Of a stretch of 25,923 nucleotides of DNA, positions 6,490-13,278 are shown piece after piece (positions within the stretch are counted from its first letter, which is position 1; the number at the start of each line of letters is the position of its first letter). Origin of the DNA: JAEUOS01 sp964470865. Lineage in GTDB: Bacteria > Pseudomonadota > Gammaproteobacteria > Burkholderiales > JAEUOS01. Both the position numbers and the translations under genes were made by a program. Location of the stretch: contig CAYYFR010000072.1 of assembly GCA_964470865.1 (NCBI GenBank), positions 1-25,923 on the forward strand. Direction: 5' to 3'. Under the pieces are notes generated by a model. It worked only from the letters and a program-made list of their open reading frames with translations. It was not told where the DNA came from and searched no databases.

Positions 6490-7946
6490 GCCTGCCGCGC
6501 GGCCTTGAACCGAGCCAGGGTGTGCTGCCGCGCCAGCGCATGGTCAACCACAGGCGCCGGGTAGTTGCCGCCGATGCGCACGCCTGCCGCCGCAAGCTCC
6601 AGCGGGCGTGCCAGCCAGGGTGCATGGATGGCGCGATCGGGAAGCCCGCTCAAGGCGGGCAGGTAACGGCGAATGAACTTGCCGTGCGGGTCGAAGCGCT
6701 CGGACTGGGTAACCGGGTTGAAAATCCGGAAGTAAGGCTGGGCGTCGCAGCCGGTCGAAGCGGCCCATTGCCAGCCGCCGCAGTTGGCCGACAGGTCGAA
6801 ATCGTTGAGATGATCGGCAAAGTAACGTTCGCCGCGCCGCCAGTCGATCCCCAGGTCCTTGGTCAGGAACGAGGCCACGACCATGCGCAGGCGATTATGC
6901 ATGTAGCCGGTCTGGTTCAGTTGGTGCATCGCAGCGTCCACCAGCGGGTAGCCGGTGCGCCCCTCGCACCAGGCGGCGAACAGCGCATCCGCGTGGGCAC
7001 CGGTTTCCCAGGATATTGCTTCGTATTCCGGCTTGAAGGCGTGGTCGGCGACGTGCGGATTGTGGTGCAGGATATGAAAATAGAAATCACGCCAGACCAG
7101 CTCGGCAAGCCAGATTTCGGCGCCATGGCCGCCGGGGTAGCCGGCGCTGCCTTGCCAGGCCTTGAATGCTTCGCGCGCCAATGTACGGATCGAAATAGTG
7201 CCAAAGCGCAGGTGAACCGAAAGATACGATGGTCCCTTGACGGCCGGGAAATTGCGGGTATCGGCGTAGGCCAACATGCGCCCTTTGAAGTCCTCGAACA
7301 ATTGCGCCGCACTACGCGCCCCTGGCGTGATCTGCAAGGCCTGCAGGTTGGTAGGCTTGAAGCCGAGTTGTCCCAGTTCCGGTACCAGCTGGATGTCCGG
7401 CGGTGGTTTCAAGGCGTGGGCGTGGCGGCGCACCGGGTAGGCTTGCAGATAAAAGGCGTCCACTTTCCTGAGCCAGGCATTTTTGTAGGGTGTGAAGACC
7501 GAGAAGAACTTGCCCGCGCCGGTCAGAACCTCGTCTTTCTCGAAAACGACCTGGTCCTTGAAGCCGTGCCAGGCGATGCCGTGTTGCTTCAGTTCGGCTT
7601 CGACGGCGGCATCGCGCGCCACCGCCAGCGGCTCATAGTCATGATTGACGAAAACCGCATCGACACTCAGCTCGCGGGCTAACGCGGGAATCAACTCGCG
7701 CGCATGGGCGTGCCGCACGATCAGGCCGCCGCCGGCGTTTTCCAGTTCCGCCTTCAGTTCAACGACCGACTCGCGGATGAACTCGACACGCCGGTCCTGC
7801 TTCGACGGCAAGGCGTCCAGGATATCCCGATCGAACACGAACACGCAGTACACCCGCCTGCCGGCCTTGAGTGCGCGATAGAGGGCGGCGTGATCGTCAA
7901 CCCGCAAATCGCGGCGAAACCAGACCAGGACGCAATCGTAGGGCAT
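6486..7946 (-). CDS. phrB: Deoxyribodipyrimidine photo-lyase (CPD photolyase)
   Basis: This 486-residue flavoprotein uses blue light to split cyclobutane pyrimidine dimers in DNA. The N-terminal antenna domain opens with CVLVWFRRDLRVDDHAAL. The FAD domain carries Glu282 and Trp285 in WLAELVWRDFY, RTGYPLVDAAM (330-340), HNRLRM with Asn351 and Met355, and GGWQWAASTG with the electron-transfer Trp392. Asn388, equivalent to E. coli Asn378 near flavin N5, is kept, which supports a CPD photolyase and not a cryptochrome. The next residue, normally Asn, is Cys. The length matches class I enzymes (about 470). The ATG at 7946 has a weak ribosome site. It is divergent from yqgE, and its stop overlaps the small membrane protein start by 4 bp. 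Confidence 0.96.
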   Translation of the reverse strand: MPYDCVLVWFRRDLRVDDHAALYRALKAGRRVYCVFVFDRDILDALPSKQDRRVEFIRESVVELKAELENAGGGLIVRHAHARELIPALARELSVDAVFVNHDYEPLAVARDAAVEAELKQHGIAWHGFKDQVVFEKDEVLTGAGKFFSVFTPYKNAWLRKVDAFYLQAYPVRRHAHALKPPPDIQLVPELGQLGFKPTNLQALQITPGARSAAQLFEDFKGRMLAYADTRNFPAVKGPSYLSVHLRFGTISIRTLAREAFKAWQGSAGYPGGHGAEIWLAELVWRDFYFHILHHNPHVADHAFKPEYEAISWETGAHADALFAAWCEGRTGYPLVDAAMHQLNQTGYMHNRLRMVVASFLTKDLGIDWRRGERYFADHLNDFDLSANCGGWQWAASTGCDAQPYFRIFNPVTQSERFDPHGKFIRRYLPALSGLPDRAIHAPWLARPLELAAAGVRIGGNYPAPVVDHALARQHTLARFKAARQA

Positions 7947-8108
7947 GTCGGATTATTGGCGGTTGGCAAAAAAATGGCGGCCTTGGCAAAGGCGTGATCT
8001 TGGCATCATTCTCGCAAGTTTCAACGAGTTCGCGCGCATGATGTTTCCCAGCGCAGCCGACGGGCGCTTGAAAATCGACAAAATTGTACTTTGCGCCAAT
8101 CGGGGCGT

Positions 8109-8114
8109 TACAAT
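8109..8114 (+). promoter_or_regulatory. Possible -10 box of the yqgE-pyr-plsC unit, very close to the start codon
   Basis: TACAAT lies only 6 bp before the yqgE ATG at 8121. A TTGTAC at 8084-8089 could be the -35 with a long 19-bp spacer. Transcription from here would begin at or next to the ATG, giving a leaderless message, and there is no Shine-Dalgarno sequence before the ATG. Another promoter further upstream is equally possible. Confidence 0.35.
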
Positions 8115-8120
8115 CGAATC

Positions 8121-8726
8121 ATGGCCATTCACGCAGCGGGCAAGACAGGCAAGGTGCCGTTCAAGGCCGAGCTGCCCAATTTCACCAACCATTTCCTGAT
8201 TGCCATGCCTTCGCTTGGCGAGTCGGTATTTGGCAAGACGGTCACTTATGTGTGCGAACACAATGACCAGGGCGCCCTGGGGATCGTGGTCAACCGGCCG
8301 CTTGACATCAAGCTGGAAACCCTTTTTTCGCAGGTCGATATCAAGCTCGAGATCGAGGTGATGAAGGCGGCGCCGGTTTTTTTCGGCGGCCCGGTGCAGA
8401 CCGATCGCGGCTTCGTGCTGCATCGTCCGCTTGGCGGCTGGTCATCGACGCTCAAGGTCACCGAAGAAATCGGGCTCACAACCTCCAAGGACATTCTTCA
8501 GGCCGTCGGTACCGGCGCCGGCCCGGATGACATCCTCATGTCGCTGGGCTACGCCGGCTGGTCCGCAGGTCAGCTGGAAAGCGAAGTCGCGCAAAACGCC
8601 TGGCTCACGGTGGCCGCAGACCCCTGCATCATGTTCGAGATGCCGATCGAGCGCCGGCTGGAAGCTGCGATGGGCCTGATCGGCGCGAATTTTGCCAACC
8701 TGATGGATGTTGCCGGCCACGCCTGA
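8121..8726 (+). CDS. yqgE: YqgE/AlgH family protein (UPF0301)
   Basis: This 201-residue cytoplasmic protein belongs to the YqgE/AlgH family, whose biochemical role is not established. Typical segments are FLIAMPSL near the N-terminus, the YVCEHNDQGALGIVVNRP block, FFGGPVQTDRGFVLH, and the late SLGYAGWSAGQLESE stretch. The ATG at 8121 is chosen because MAIHAAGKTGKVPFKAELPN leads directly into the conserved domain; a start at 8091 would add an unlikely basic tail. Upstream sequence lacks a ribosome site. It heads a rightward unit with ruvX, the usual partner of yqgE in proteobacteria. Confidence 0.92.
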   Translation: MAIHAAGKTGKVPFKAELPNFTNHFLIAMPSLGESVFGKTVTYVCEHNDQGALGIVVNRPLDIKLETLFSQVDIKLEIEVMKAAPVFFGGPVQTDRGFVLHRPLGGWSSTLKVTEEIGLTTSKDILQAVGTGAGPDDILMSLGYAGWSAGQLESEVAQNAWLTVAADPCIMFEMPIERRLEAAMGLIGANFANLMDVAGHA

Positions 8727-8798
8727 GGTCTTGTTCCGCGGTCGTGGCTCGATTGATCCTTGGGCGCCGGCAGGTGCACTTCGCCGACGATATTCTGC

Positions 8799-9212
8799 AT
8801 GAGTACGCCGGCACAAACGATTCTTGCCTTCGACTTCGGTCTCAAGCGCACCGGCGTGGCTCTCGGCAATACGCTGACTGGCGGCGCGCGGCCGCTTCTC
8901 ACCATAGAAGCAGCCGAGAATGCCCGACGATTCGAGCGCATCGCAGCGATCCTGGCGGAGTGGAAGCCGGATCTCCTCATAGTCGGCTTGCCCTTCGACG
9001 AGGCGGGCGGCGATACGCCCATGGTCAGGCGAGCGCGTCGTTTTGGCCATCAACTGGGTGGTCGCTTCGGTTTGCCGGTAAAATTCGTTGATGAGCGGTA
9101 TTCGTCGGCCGTGGTTGAAGATGCGATACGGCCGGGAAAAACCGACAAGGCTGCGGTGGATAGCGCCGCAGCTGCGGTAATCCTGCAGGCCTGGCTGGAT
9201 CAGCGAACGTGA
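8799..9212 (+). CDS. ruvX: Putative pre-16S rRNA nuclease RuvX/YqgF
   Basis: This 137-residue RNase H-fold protein belongs to the YqgF family, which has been described both as a Holliday junction resolvase-like protein and as a pre-16S rRNA 5'-end nuclease. The acidic active-site pattern is present: Asp in LAFDFGLKRTGVALG, LLIVGLPFDEAGGDTP, the DERYSS motif, and KAAVDSAAAAVILQAWL near the C-terminus. The start is the ATG at 8799 (MSTPAQTILAF); the upstream extension is not family-like and no ribosome site is obvious. It is 72 bp after yqgE and overlaps the pyrR start in GTGA, pointing to coupled translation. The length agrees with the family (about 138). Confidence 0.94.
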   Translation: MSTPAQTILAFDFGLKRTGVALGNTLTGGARPLLTIEAAENARRFERIAAILAEWKPDLLIVGLPFDEAGGDTPMVRRARRFGHQLGGRFGLPVKFVDERYSSAVVEDAIRPGKTDKAAVDSAAAAVILQAWLDQRT

Positions 9213-9724
9213 ACCCCAACGAAATCCCCGATGCGGAGACCCTGTGCACTGCGCTGTTGGCGCAGATCCAGCCATTGGTCACACCCGAAACAGTATTGAT
9301 CGGGGTGCACACCGGTGGCGCATGGATCGCCGAAAAGCTGCACGGTGCGTTGGGCCTGAAGAGCCCGCTGGGGTTTCTCGACATCTCGTTTTATCGTGAT
9401 GATTTCGCGCGCGTGGGCTTGAATCCCCAGGTCAAGAAGTCCGTCATTCCGCTCGATATTGAAGATGCCTCGATCATCCTGGTGGACGATGTGTTGTACA
9501 CCGGGCGCACGGTGCGCGCGGCGATGAACGAGTTGTTTGACTACGGCCGTCCGCAGCGCATCGATCTGGCGGTGCTGGCCGACCGCGACGGTCGCGAGTT
9601 GCCGGTGGCGGCGCGCTTTGTCGGCGCCCATGTCAGTCTGGCGGAAAACCAGAGTCTCAACCTGGCCCGTGACTCTGCCGGCCGCCTGTCATTCGCCCTG
9701 GTCGAAAAGAAGAATGCGGCCTGA
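9209..9724 (+). CDS. pyrR: PyrR: pyr operon regulator / uracil phosphoribosyltransferase-like protein
   Basis: This 171-residue phosphoribosyltransferase-fold protein matches PyrR. Members bind uridine nucleotides and can convert uracil plus PRPP to UMP; in Gram-positives they also bind pyr mRNA. The PRPP loop LVDDVLYTGRTVRA (91-104) is intact, and the DRDGRELPVAARFVG block is characteristic of PyrR. The start is GTG at 9209, overlapping the ruvX stop by 4 bp. It is directly upstream of pyrB and pyrC', the order known from Pseudomonas and betaproteobacteria. I saw no attenuator-like hairpin with a U-run in the 57-63 bp before pyrB, so RNA-based attenuation here is unproven. Confidence 0.94.
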   Translation: MNPNEIPDAETLCTALLAQIQPLVTPETVLIGVHTGGAWIAEKLHGALGLKSPLGFLDISFYRDDFARVGLNPQVKKSVIPLDIEDASIILVDDVLYTGRTVRAAMNELFDYGRPQRIDLAVLADRDGRELPVAARFVGAHVSLAENQSLNLARDSAGRLSFALVEKKNAA

Positions 9725-9787
9725 ACGACTTTCACGCCGCGACGCGCTCAAGCGGCCGGCGCGCCAGCAGCGTTAGGCTTTTTGCCA

Positions 9788-10750
9788 GTGGCGCGCAACC
9801 CGCAACTCAATTCCAACGGCGAGCTCACGCACCTGCTCTCCATCGAAGGACTGCCCAAGGCGGTGATCGAAAATATTCTCTCGACCGCCGATGCTTTCGC
9901 CAGCGTCGGTGATCGAGAAGTCAAGAAGGTGCCGTTGTTGCGCGGCAAGTCGGTGTTCAACCTGTTTTTCGAGAATTCGACGCGCACCCGCACTACTTTC
10001 GAGATTGCCGCCAAGCGCCTCTCGGCCGACGTCATCAATCTCAACATCAATGCGTCTTCGACCGCCAAGGGTGAATCCCTGCTCGACACGGTCGACAATC
10101 TCGCGGCCATGCAGGCCGACATGTTTGTGGTGCGCCACGCGTCGTCAGGCGCGCCTTACCTGATTGCGCAGCATTTGAATCGTACCGGAGCTGCGCATAT
10201 CCATGTGGTCAATGCCGGCGACGGGCGCCACGCGCACCCGACGCAGGGCCTGCTCGACATGTACACCATCCGCCACTACAAGAAGGATTTCACCAAGCTT
10301 ACGGTAGCGATCGTAGGCGACATCCTGCATTCGCGCGTGGCGCGCTCCGACATTCATGCACTGACCACCCTGGGCGTGCCGGAGGTGCGGGTGATCGCGC
10401 CGCGCACACTGCTGCCCTGTTTCGTCGAAAGCATGGGCGTGCGGGTGTTCACCGACATGGCCGCAGGCCTCAAGGATGTCGATGTGGTGATCATGCTGCG
10501 CCTGCAGAGCGAACGCATGCGCGGCGCCTTGCTGCCATCCGCCCACGAGTTCTACAAGACCTATGGACTGACCCCGGACAAGCTGGCGCGCGCCAGGCCG
10601 GAGGCGATTGTGATGCATCCTGGGCCGATGAACCGCGGCGTGGAGATCGATTCCGCGGTGGCCGATGGCGGCCAGGCGGTGATCCTGCCGCAGGTCACCT
10701 TCGGCATTGCCGTGCGCATGGCCGTGATGAGCATCGTGGCCGGAAACTGA
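9788..10750 (+). CDS. pyrB: Aspartate carbamoyltransferase catalytic subunit
   Basis: This enzyme condenses carbamoyl phosphate and aspartate to carbamoyl-aspartate, the committed step of pyrimidine synthesis. All core motifs are present: the carbamoyl-phosphate loop STRTR (about residues 64-68), KGESLLDT, GDGRHAHPTQ, HSRVARSD and MHPGPMNRGVEI. The start is uncertain: GTG at 9788 (320 residues) or TTG at 9782 (322 residues). A TAGG-like ribosome site at about 9773-9776 is better spaced for the GTG. The gene is 14 bp upstream of pyrC'. In Pseudomonas this PyrB class needs the inactive PyrC' to form an active dodecamer; the same is likely here given the adjacent degenerate pyrC'. No pyrI is present. 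Confidence 0.96.
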   Translation: MARNPQLNSNGELTHLLSIEGLPKAVIENILSTADAFASVGDREVKKVPLLRGKSVFNLFFENSTRTRTTFEIAAKRLSADVINLNINASSTAKGESLLDTVDNLAAMQADMFVVRHASSGAPYLIAQHLNRTGAAHIHVVNAGDGRHAHPTQGLLDMYTIRHYKKDFTKLTVAIVGDILHSRVARSDIHALTTLGVPEVRVIAPRTLLPCFVESMGVRVFTDMAAGLKDVDVVIMLRLQSERMRGALLPSAHEFYKTYGLTPDKLARARPEAIVMHPGPMNRGVEIDSAVADGGQAVILPQVTFGIAVRMAVMSIVAGN

Positions 10751-10764
10751 GGCAGGCCAAGCCC

Positions 10765-12039
10765 GTGAAAACCGCAATCATCAACGGCCGGGTGATCGAT
10801 CCGGCAAGCGGCCTGGATGGCCTTTGCGGTGTATTCGTCGACGGCGAAAAGATCGCGGCGCTCGGTCATGCGCCACCGGGATTCGTCGCCGACCGCACCA
10901 TTGACGCCAGTGGCCTGGTGGTAGCGCCAGGATTCGTTGACCTGTGCGCACGCCTGCGCGAGCCCGGTGCCGAATTCAAGAACGCGCTGGCCTCCGAAAT
11001 GCAGGCGGCCGTTGCCGGTGGCGTCACCAGCCTGGTGTGCTCACCCGATACCGATCCGGTGCTCGATGAGCCGGGTTTGGTGGAAATGCTGCGCTACCGG
11101 GCCAAGAACCTGCGCGGACCGCGCGTGCTTCCGGCCGGTGCGCTGACCGAAGGCCTCAAGGGGCTGCACCTGACCGAAATGGCGGAATTGCGGGCCCACG
11201 GTTGTGTCGCCTTTTCGCAGGCCGATGCGCCACTGGATGATACCCAGGTGATGCTGCGCGCCATGCAGTACGCGGCAACGCATGGCTTTGTGGTGATTCT
11301 GCGCCCTGAAGACTCGTGGCTGGCACGCGACGGCGTGGCGCATGAGGGCCAAGTGGCGGCGCGACTCGGTTTGTCGCCGATTCCGGTGGAGGCCGAGACC
11401 ATCGGGTTGTCGCGCATTCTGGAACTGGCGCGGGTGGCCGGCGCCCGGGTGCACGTGGCGCGGCTGTCGACCGCGCGTGCGCTTGATCAGATTCGTGTGG
11501 CCAAGGCGGCGGGCCTGAACGTGACCTGCGACATCGCGGTACATCACGCGCACCTGACCGAGATGGACATCGGTTATTTCGACGCCCAGTGCCGCGTGGT
11601 GCCGCCATTTCGATCGCAGCGCGATCGCGACGGCTTGCGCGCCGCGTTGAAGGACGGCACCATCGATGCCATCTGTTCCGACCACGCGCCGGTGGACGAG
11701 GACGACAAGGCATTGCCGTTTGGCGAAGCCCTGCCCGGCGTGACTGCGGTCGAACTGCTGCTGCCCCTGGCGCTCAAGTGGGCCTCCGAGGATGGGGTTG
11801 CCCTCAAGGATGCCCTGCGCCTGATCACCTGCGGCGCCGCCAGTTCGCTCGACATGCCCTACGGCAGGCTGGCGCCTGGTGGCCCAGCCGATATCGCCAT
11901 CTTCGCAGCGGAACAGTACTGGACCGTCAGTGCGCGCTCGCTTGTGTCGCAGGGGAAGAACACGCCCTTTATAGGCTACGAGCTCAAGGGACGGGTCAGA
12001 AAAACCCTGGTAGCCGGGGTAGTCGTGCATTCAGAGTGA
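10765..12039 (+). CDS. pyrC': Dihydroorotase-like protein, probably non-catalytic (PyrC')
   Basis: This 424-residue protein has the full type I dihydroorotase fold and length. Compared with active enzymes, the metal-binding HxH reads C61-A-R63 in GFVDLCARLREPG, and the metal-bridging Asp region reads AFSQADAP. The third His is Arg180 (VVILRPED) and the fourth is Arg233 (VHVARLST). Only the Asp of CSDHAP (Asp306) remains. It therefore almost certainly cannot bind the zinc centre. The established parallel is Pseudomonas PyrC', a catalytically dead partner that holds PyrB in an active dodecamer. The start is GTG at 10765, 14 bp after pyrB. The stop overlaps the plsC GTG by 4 bp. A working dihydroorotase should be encoded elsewhere in the genome. 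Confidence 0.93.
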   Translation: MKTAIINGRVIDPASGLDGLCGVFVDGEKIAALGHAPPGFVADRTIDASGLVVAPGFVDLCARLREPGAEFKNALASEMQAAVAGGVTSLVCSPDTDPVLDEPGLVEMLRYRAKNLRGPRVLPAGALTEGLKGLHLTEMAELRAHGCVAFSQADAPLDDTQVMLRAMQYAATHGFVVILRPEDSWLARDGVAHEGQVAARLGLSPIPVEAETIGLSRILELARVAGARVHVARLSTARALDQIRVAKAAGLNVTCDIAVHHAHLTEMDIGYFDAQCRVVPPFRSQRDRDGLRAALKDGTIDAICSDHAPVDEDDKALPFGEALPGVTAVELLLPLALKWASEDGVALKDALRLITCGAASSLDMPYGRLAPGGPADIAIFAAEQYWTVSARSLVSQGKNTPFIGYELKGRVRKTLVAGVVVHSE

Positions 12040-12833
12040 ATGCGCGATTGCGTCGGCGAGTGACAGGCCAAACCTCGATCCTTACCCGCTGGTGGCGCCT
12101 GTCCGCCATGGTCGCGCATATCGCGCGCGGCATGCTGACCTTGGCCCTGGTTTTTCCGCGTTCCAAGCCAGCGCGGCGCGATCAATTGATACGCGCCTGG
12201 GGGCGGCGGGTGCTGCAGATCTTTTCGTTGCGCCAGGTGGTTGACGCGCCACCGGGTTTCGACATGCGTGCGCCCAAGCGCCTGTACATCGGCAATCACG
12301 TGTCGTGGCTGGACATCTACGTGGTGCAGTCGGTGACCGCGGCGCGCTTTGTCGCCAAGGCCGAGCTGGCAACCTGGCCGGTTCTGGGGCGCCTGGTGCG
12401 CCAGTCGGGCACGGTATTCATCGAGCGCGGCAAGCGTTCCGACACGCGACGCATCAACCATACCCTGCGCGCGCACCTGGAAGCCGGCGAGGTGATCGCG
12501 GTGTTTCCCGAAGGCACCACCAGCGACGGGCGTGACGTAATGAAATTTCACGCCAACCTGCTGCAATCGGCCATCGATGCGGGTGCGGAGATCGTGCCGT
12601 TTTGTGTGCGCTATCTGGATACCCGCGGCAACTATTCCGAGGTGCCGGCGTTTATCGGCGAGCAGACATTCTGGCAATCGATCATGCGCGTGCTGCGCGA
12701 AAAGCGCCTGGTTTGCGAGCTGACGTTTTTTCCGCCCCTGAGCATCGAGGGGCGCAGCCGGCGTGAACTGGCGCTGGCCGCCGAGCAGTTGGTGCGCGAG
12801 CGGGTTCGCGGGTATTCGCGGCAGGATCGGTAG
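12036..12833 (+). CDS. plsC: 1-acyl-sn-glycerol-3-phosphate acyltransferase family protein
   Basis: This PlsC-type membrane-associated acyltransferase would move an acyl group to lysophosphatidate or a similar lipid. The catalytic HX4D motif is NHVSWLD, and the phosphate-binding motif is VFPEGTTSDG. Other family segments are AKAELATWPVLGRLV and GTVFIERGKR. A hydrophobic helix (MVAHIARGMLTLALVF) lies near the N-terminus. The start is uncertain: GTG at 12036 overlaps the pyrC' stop as GTGA (265 residues), and GTG at 12060 or ATG at 12108 are alternatives. I favour 12036 or 12060, because related proteins have a short basic stretch before the helix. It is the last gene of the yqgE-pyr unit. Lipid acceptor and acyl donor (CoA or ACP) are not visible. 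Confidence 0.9.
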   Translation: MNARLRRRVTGQTSILTRWWRLSAMVAHIARGMLTLALVFPRSKPARRDQLIRAWGRRVLQIFSLRQVVDAPPGFDMRAPKRLYIGNHVSWLDIYVVQSVTAARFVAKAELATWPVLGRLVRQSGTVFIERGKRSDTRRINHTLRAHLEAGEVIAVFPEGTTSDGRDVMKFHANLLQSAIDAGAEIVPFCVRYLDTRGNYSEVPAFIGEQTFWQSIMRVLREKRLVCELTFFPPLSIEGRSRRELALAAEQLVRERVRGYSRQDR

Positions 12834-12942
12834 GAAAACACTGTATAAGCCCCGGTATCACGGACTCGCGAACGGCAGTCCGCAATCAATTGGACACGAT
12901 GCGAAGGCGGCTATAGTTCCCTGGGTCCTGGTTCAGTGTTTC

Positions 12943-12968
12943 CCCGGCGACGGTTTACCCGGCGACGG
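12943..12968. repeat. Short direct repeat CCCGGCGACGG, period 15 bp
   Basis: CCCGGCGACGG occurs at 12943-12953 and again at 12958-12968, separated by TTTA. The same 11-mer starts the right copy of the 55-bp repeat at 13113. This suggests a small tandem array that may continue inside the gap. Confidence 0.75.
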
Positions 12969-13012
12969 CCTCCTGCGAGTGTGCGCAGGGTAGAATTCTT
13001 TCAACCAAAGAT
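12958..13012. repeat. Left copy of a 55-bp direct repeat at the gap edge
   Basis: This sequence is identical base for base to 13113-13167 and stops exactly at the first N. It includes the 11-mer CCCGGCGACGG, the hairpin at 12972-12989 and an EcoRI-containing TAGAATTC. Identity may extend further but is hidden by the Ns. Confidence 0.9.
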
Positions 13013-13112
13013 NNNNNNNNNNNNNNNNNNNNNNNNNNNNNNNNNNNNNNNNNNNNNNNNNNNNNNNNNNNNNNNNNNNNNNNNNNNNNNNNNNNNNNNN
13101 NNNNNNNNNNNN
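13013..13112. other. Assembly gap of exactly 100 N
   Basis: All bases are N. The round length indicates a placeholder between two contigs joined by a scaffolder, so the true distance and content are unknown. Confidence 0.98.
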
Positions 13113-13167
13113 CCCGGCGACGGCCTCCTGCGAGTGTGCGCAGGGTAGAATTCTTTCAACCAAAGAT
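13113..13167. repeat. Right copy of the 55-bp direct repeat at the gap edge
   Basis: Identical to 12958-13012, starting at the first base after the gap. After this copy the sequence continues with new bases towards cysD. Two contig ends sharing exactly 55 bp is what a k=55 de Bruijn assembly would produce at an unresolved repeat. Confidence 0.9.
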
Positions 13168-13278
13168 AACGCCATGCGATGCTTTCGCACGCTGTGACTC
13201 GCTGGTAGCGGCGGATGGCCGTGCCGGACCAAGGTTGATCATTGCCGGAAATTTGATTACTTTCCTGGTGCTTGTCGC

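Larger units (their letters stand above)
12834..13278. other. Gene-free interval with repeats, hairpins and an assembly gap
   Basis: This 445-bp stretch between plsC and cysD has no credible gene. It holds an inverted repeat CGGACT (12861-12866) / AGTCCG (12877-12882) and a short direct repeat. It also holds two copies of a 55-bp sequence on either side of a 100-N gap. Each 55-bp copy contains a hairpin CCTGCG-AGTGTG-CGCAGG (12972-12989 and 13127-13144) followed by TAGAATTCTT. Neither hairpin is followed by a convincing T-run, so I do not call terminators. The cysD promoter must lie here, but only weak candidates are visible. Confidence 0.8.

Noticed and set aside
6438..7682. 414-codon open frame on the plus strand
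   Set aside because: Antisense to the photolyase gene, with no recognisable motif and no ribosome site.
9725..9787. Possible PyrR-dependent attenuator before pyrB
   Set aside because: The 60-odd bases contain only a short GC-rich inverted repeat and a TTTTT just before the start codon; no antiterminator/terminator pair or PyrR-binding stem-loop could be drawn.
12972..12989. Hairpin as a rho-independent terminator of the pyr-plsC unit
   Set aside because: The stem is only 6 bp, and the sequence after it (GTAGAATTCTTTC) is not a U-run.
12943..13167. Possible CRISPR-like array around the gap
   Set aside because: The repeats are either 11 bp at a 15-bp step or 55-bp copies at the gap edges; no regular spacer pattern and no cas genes are present.
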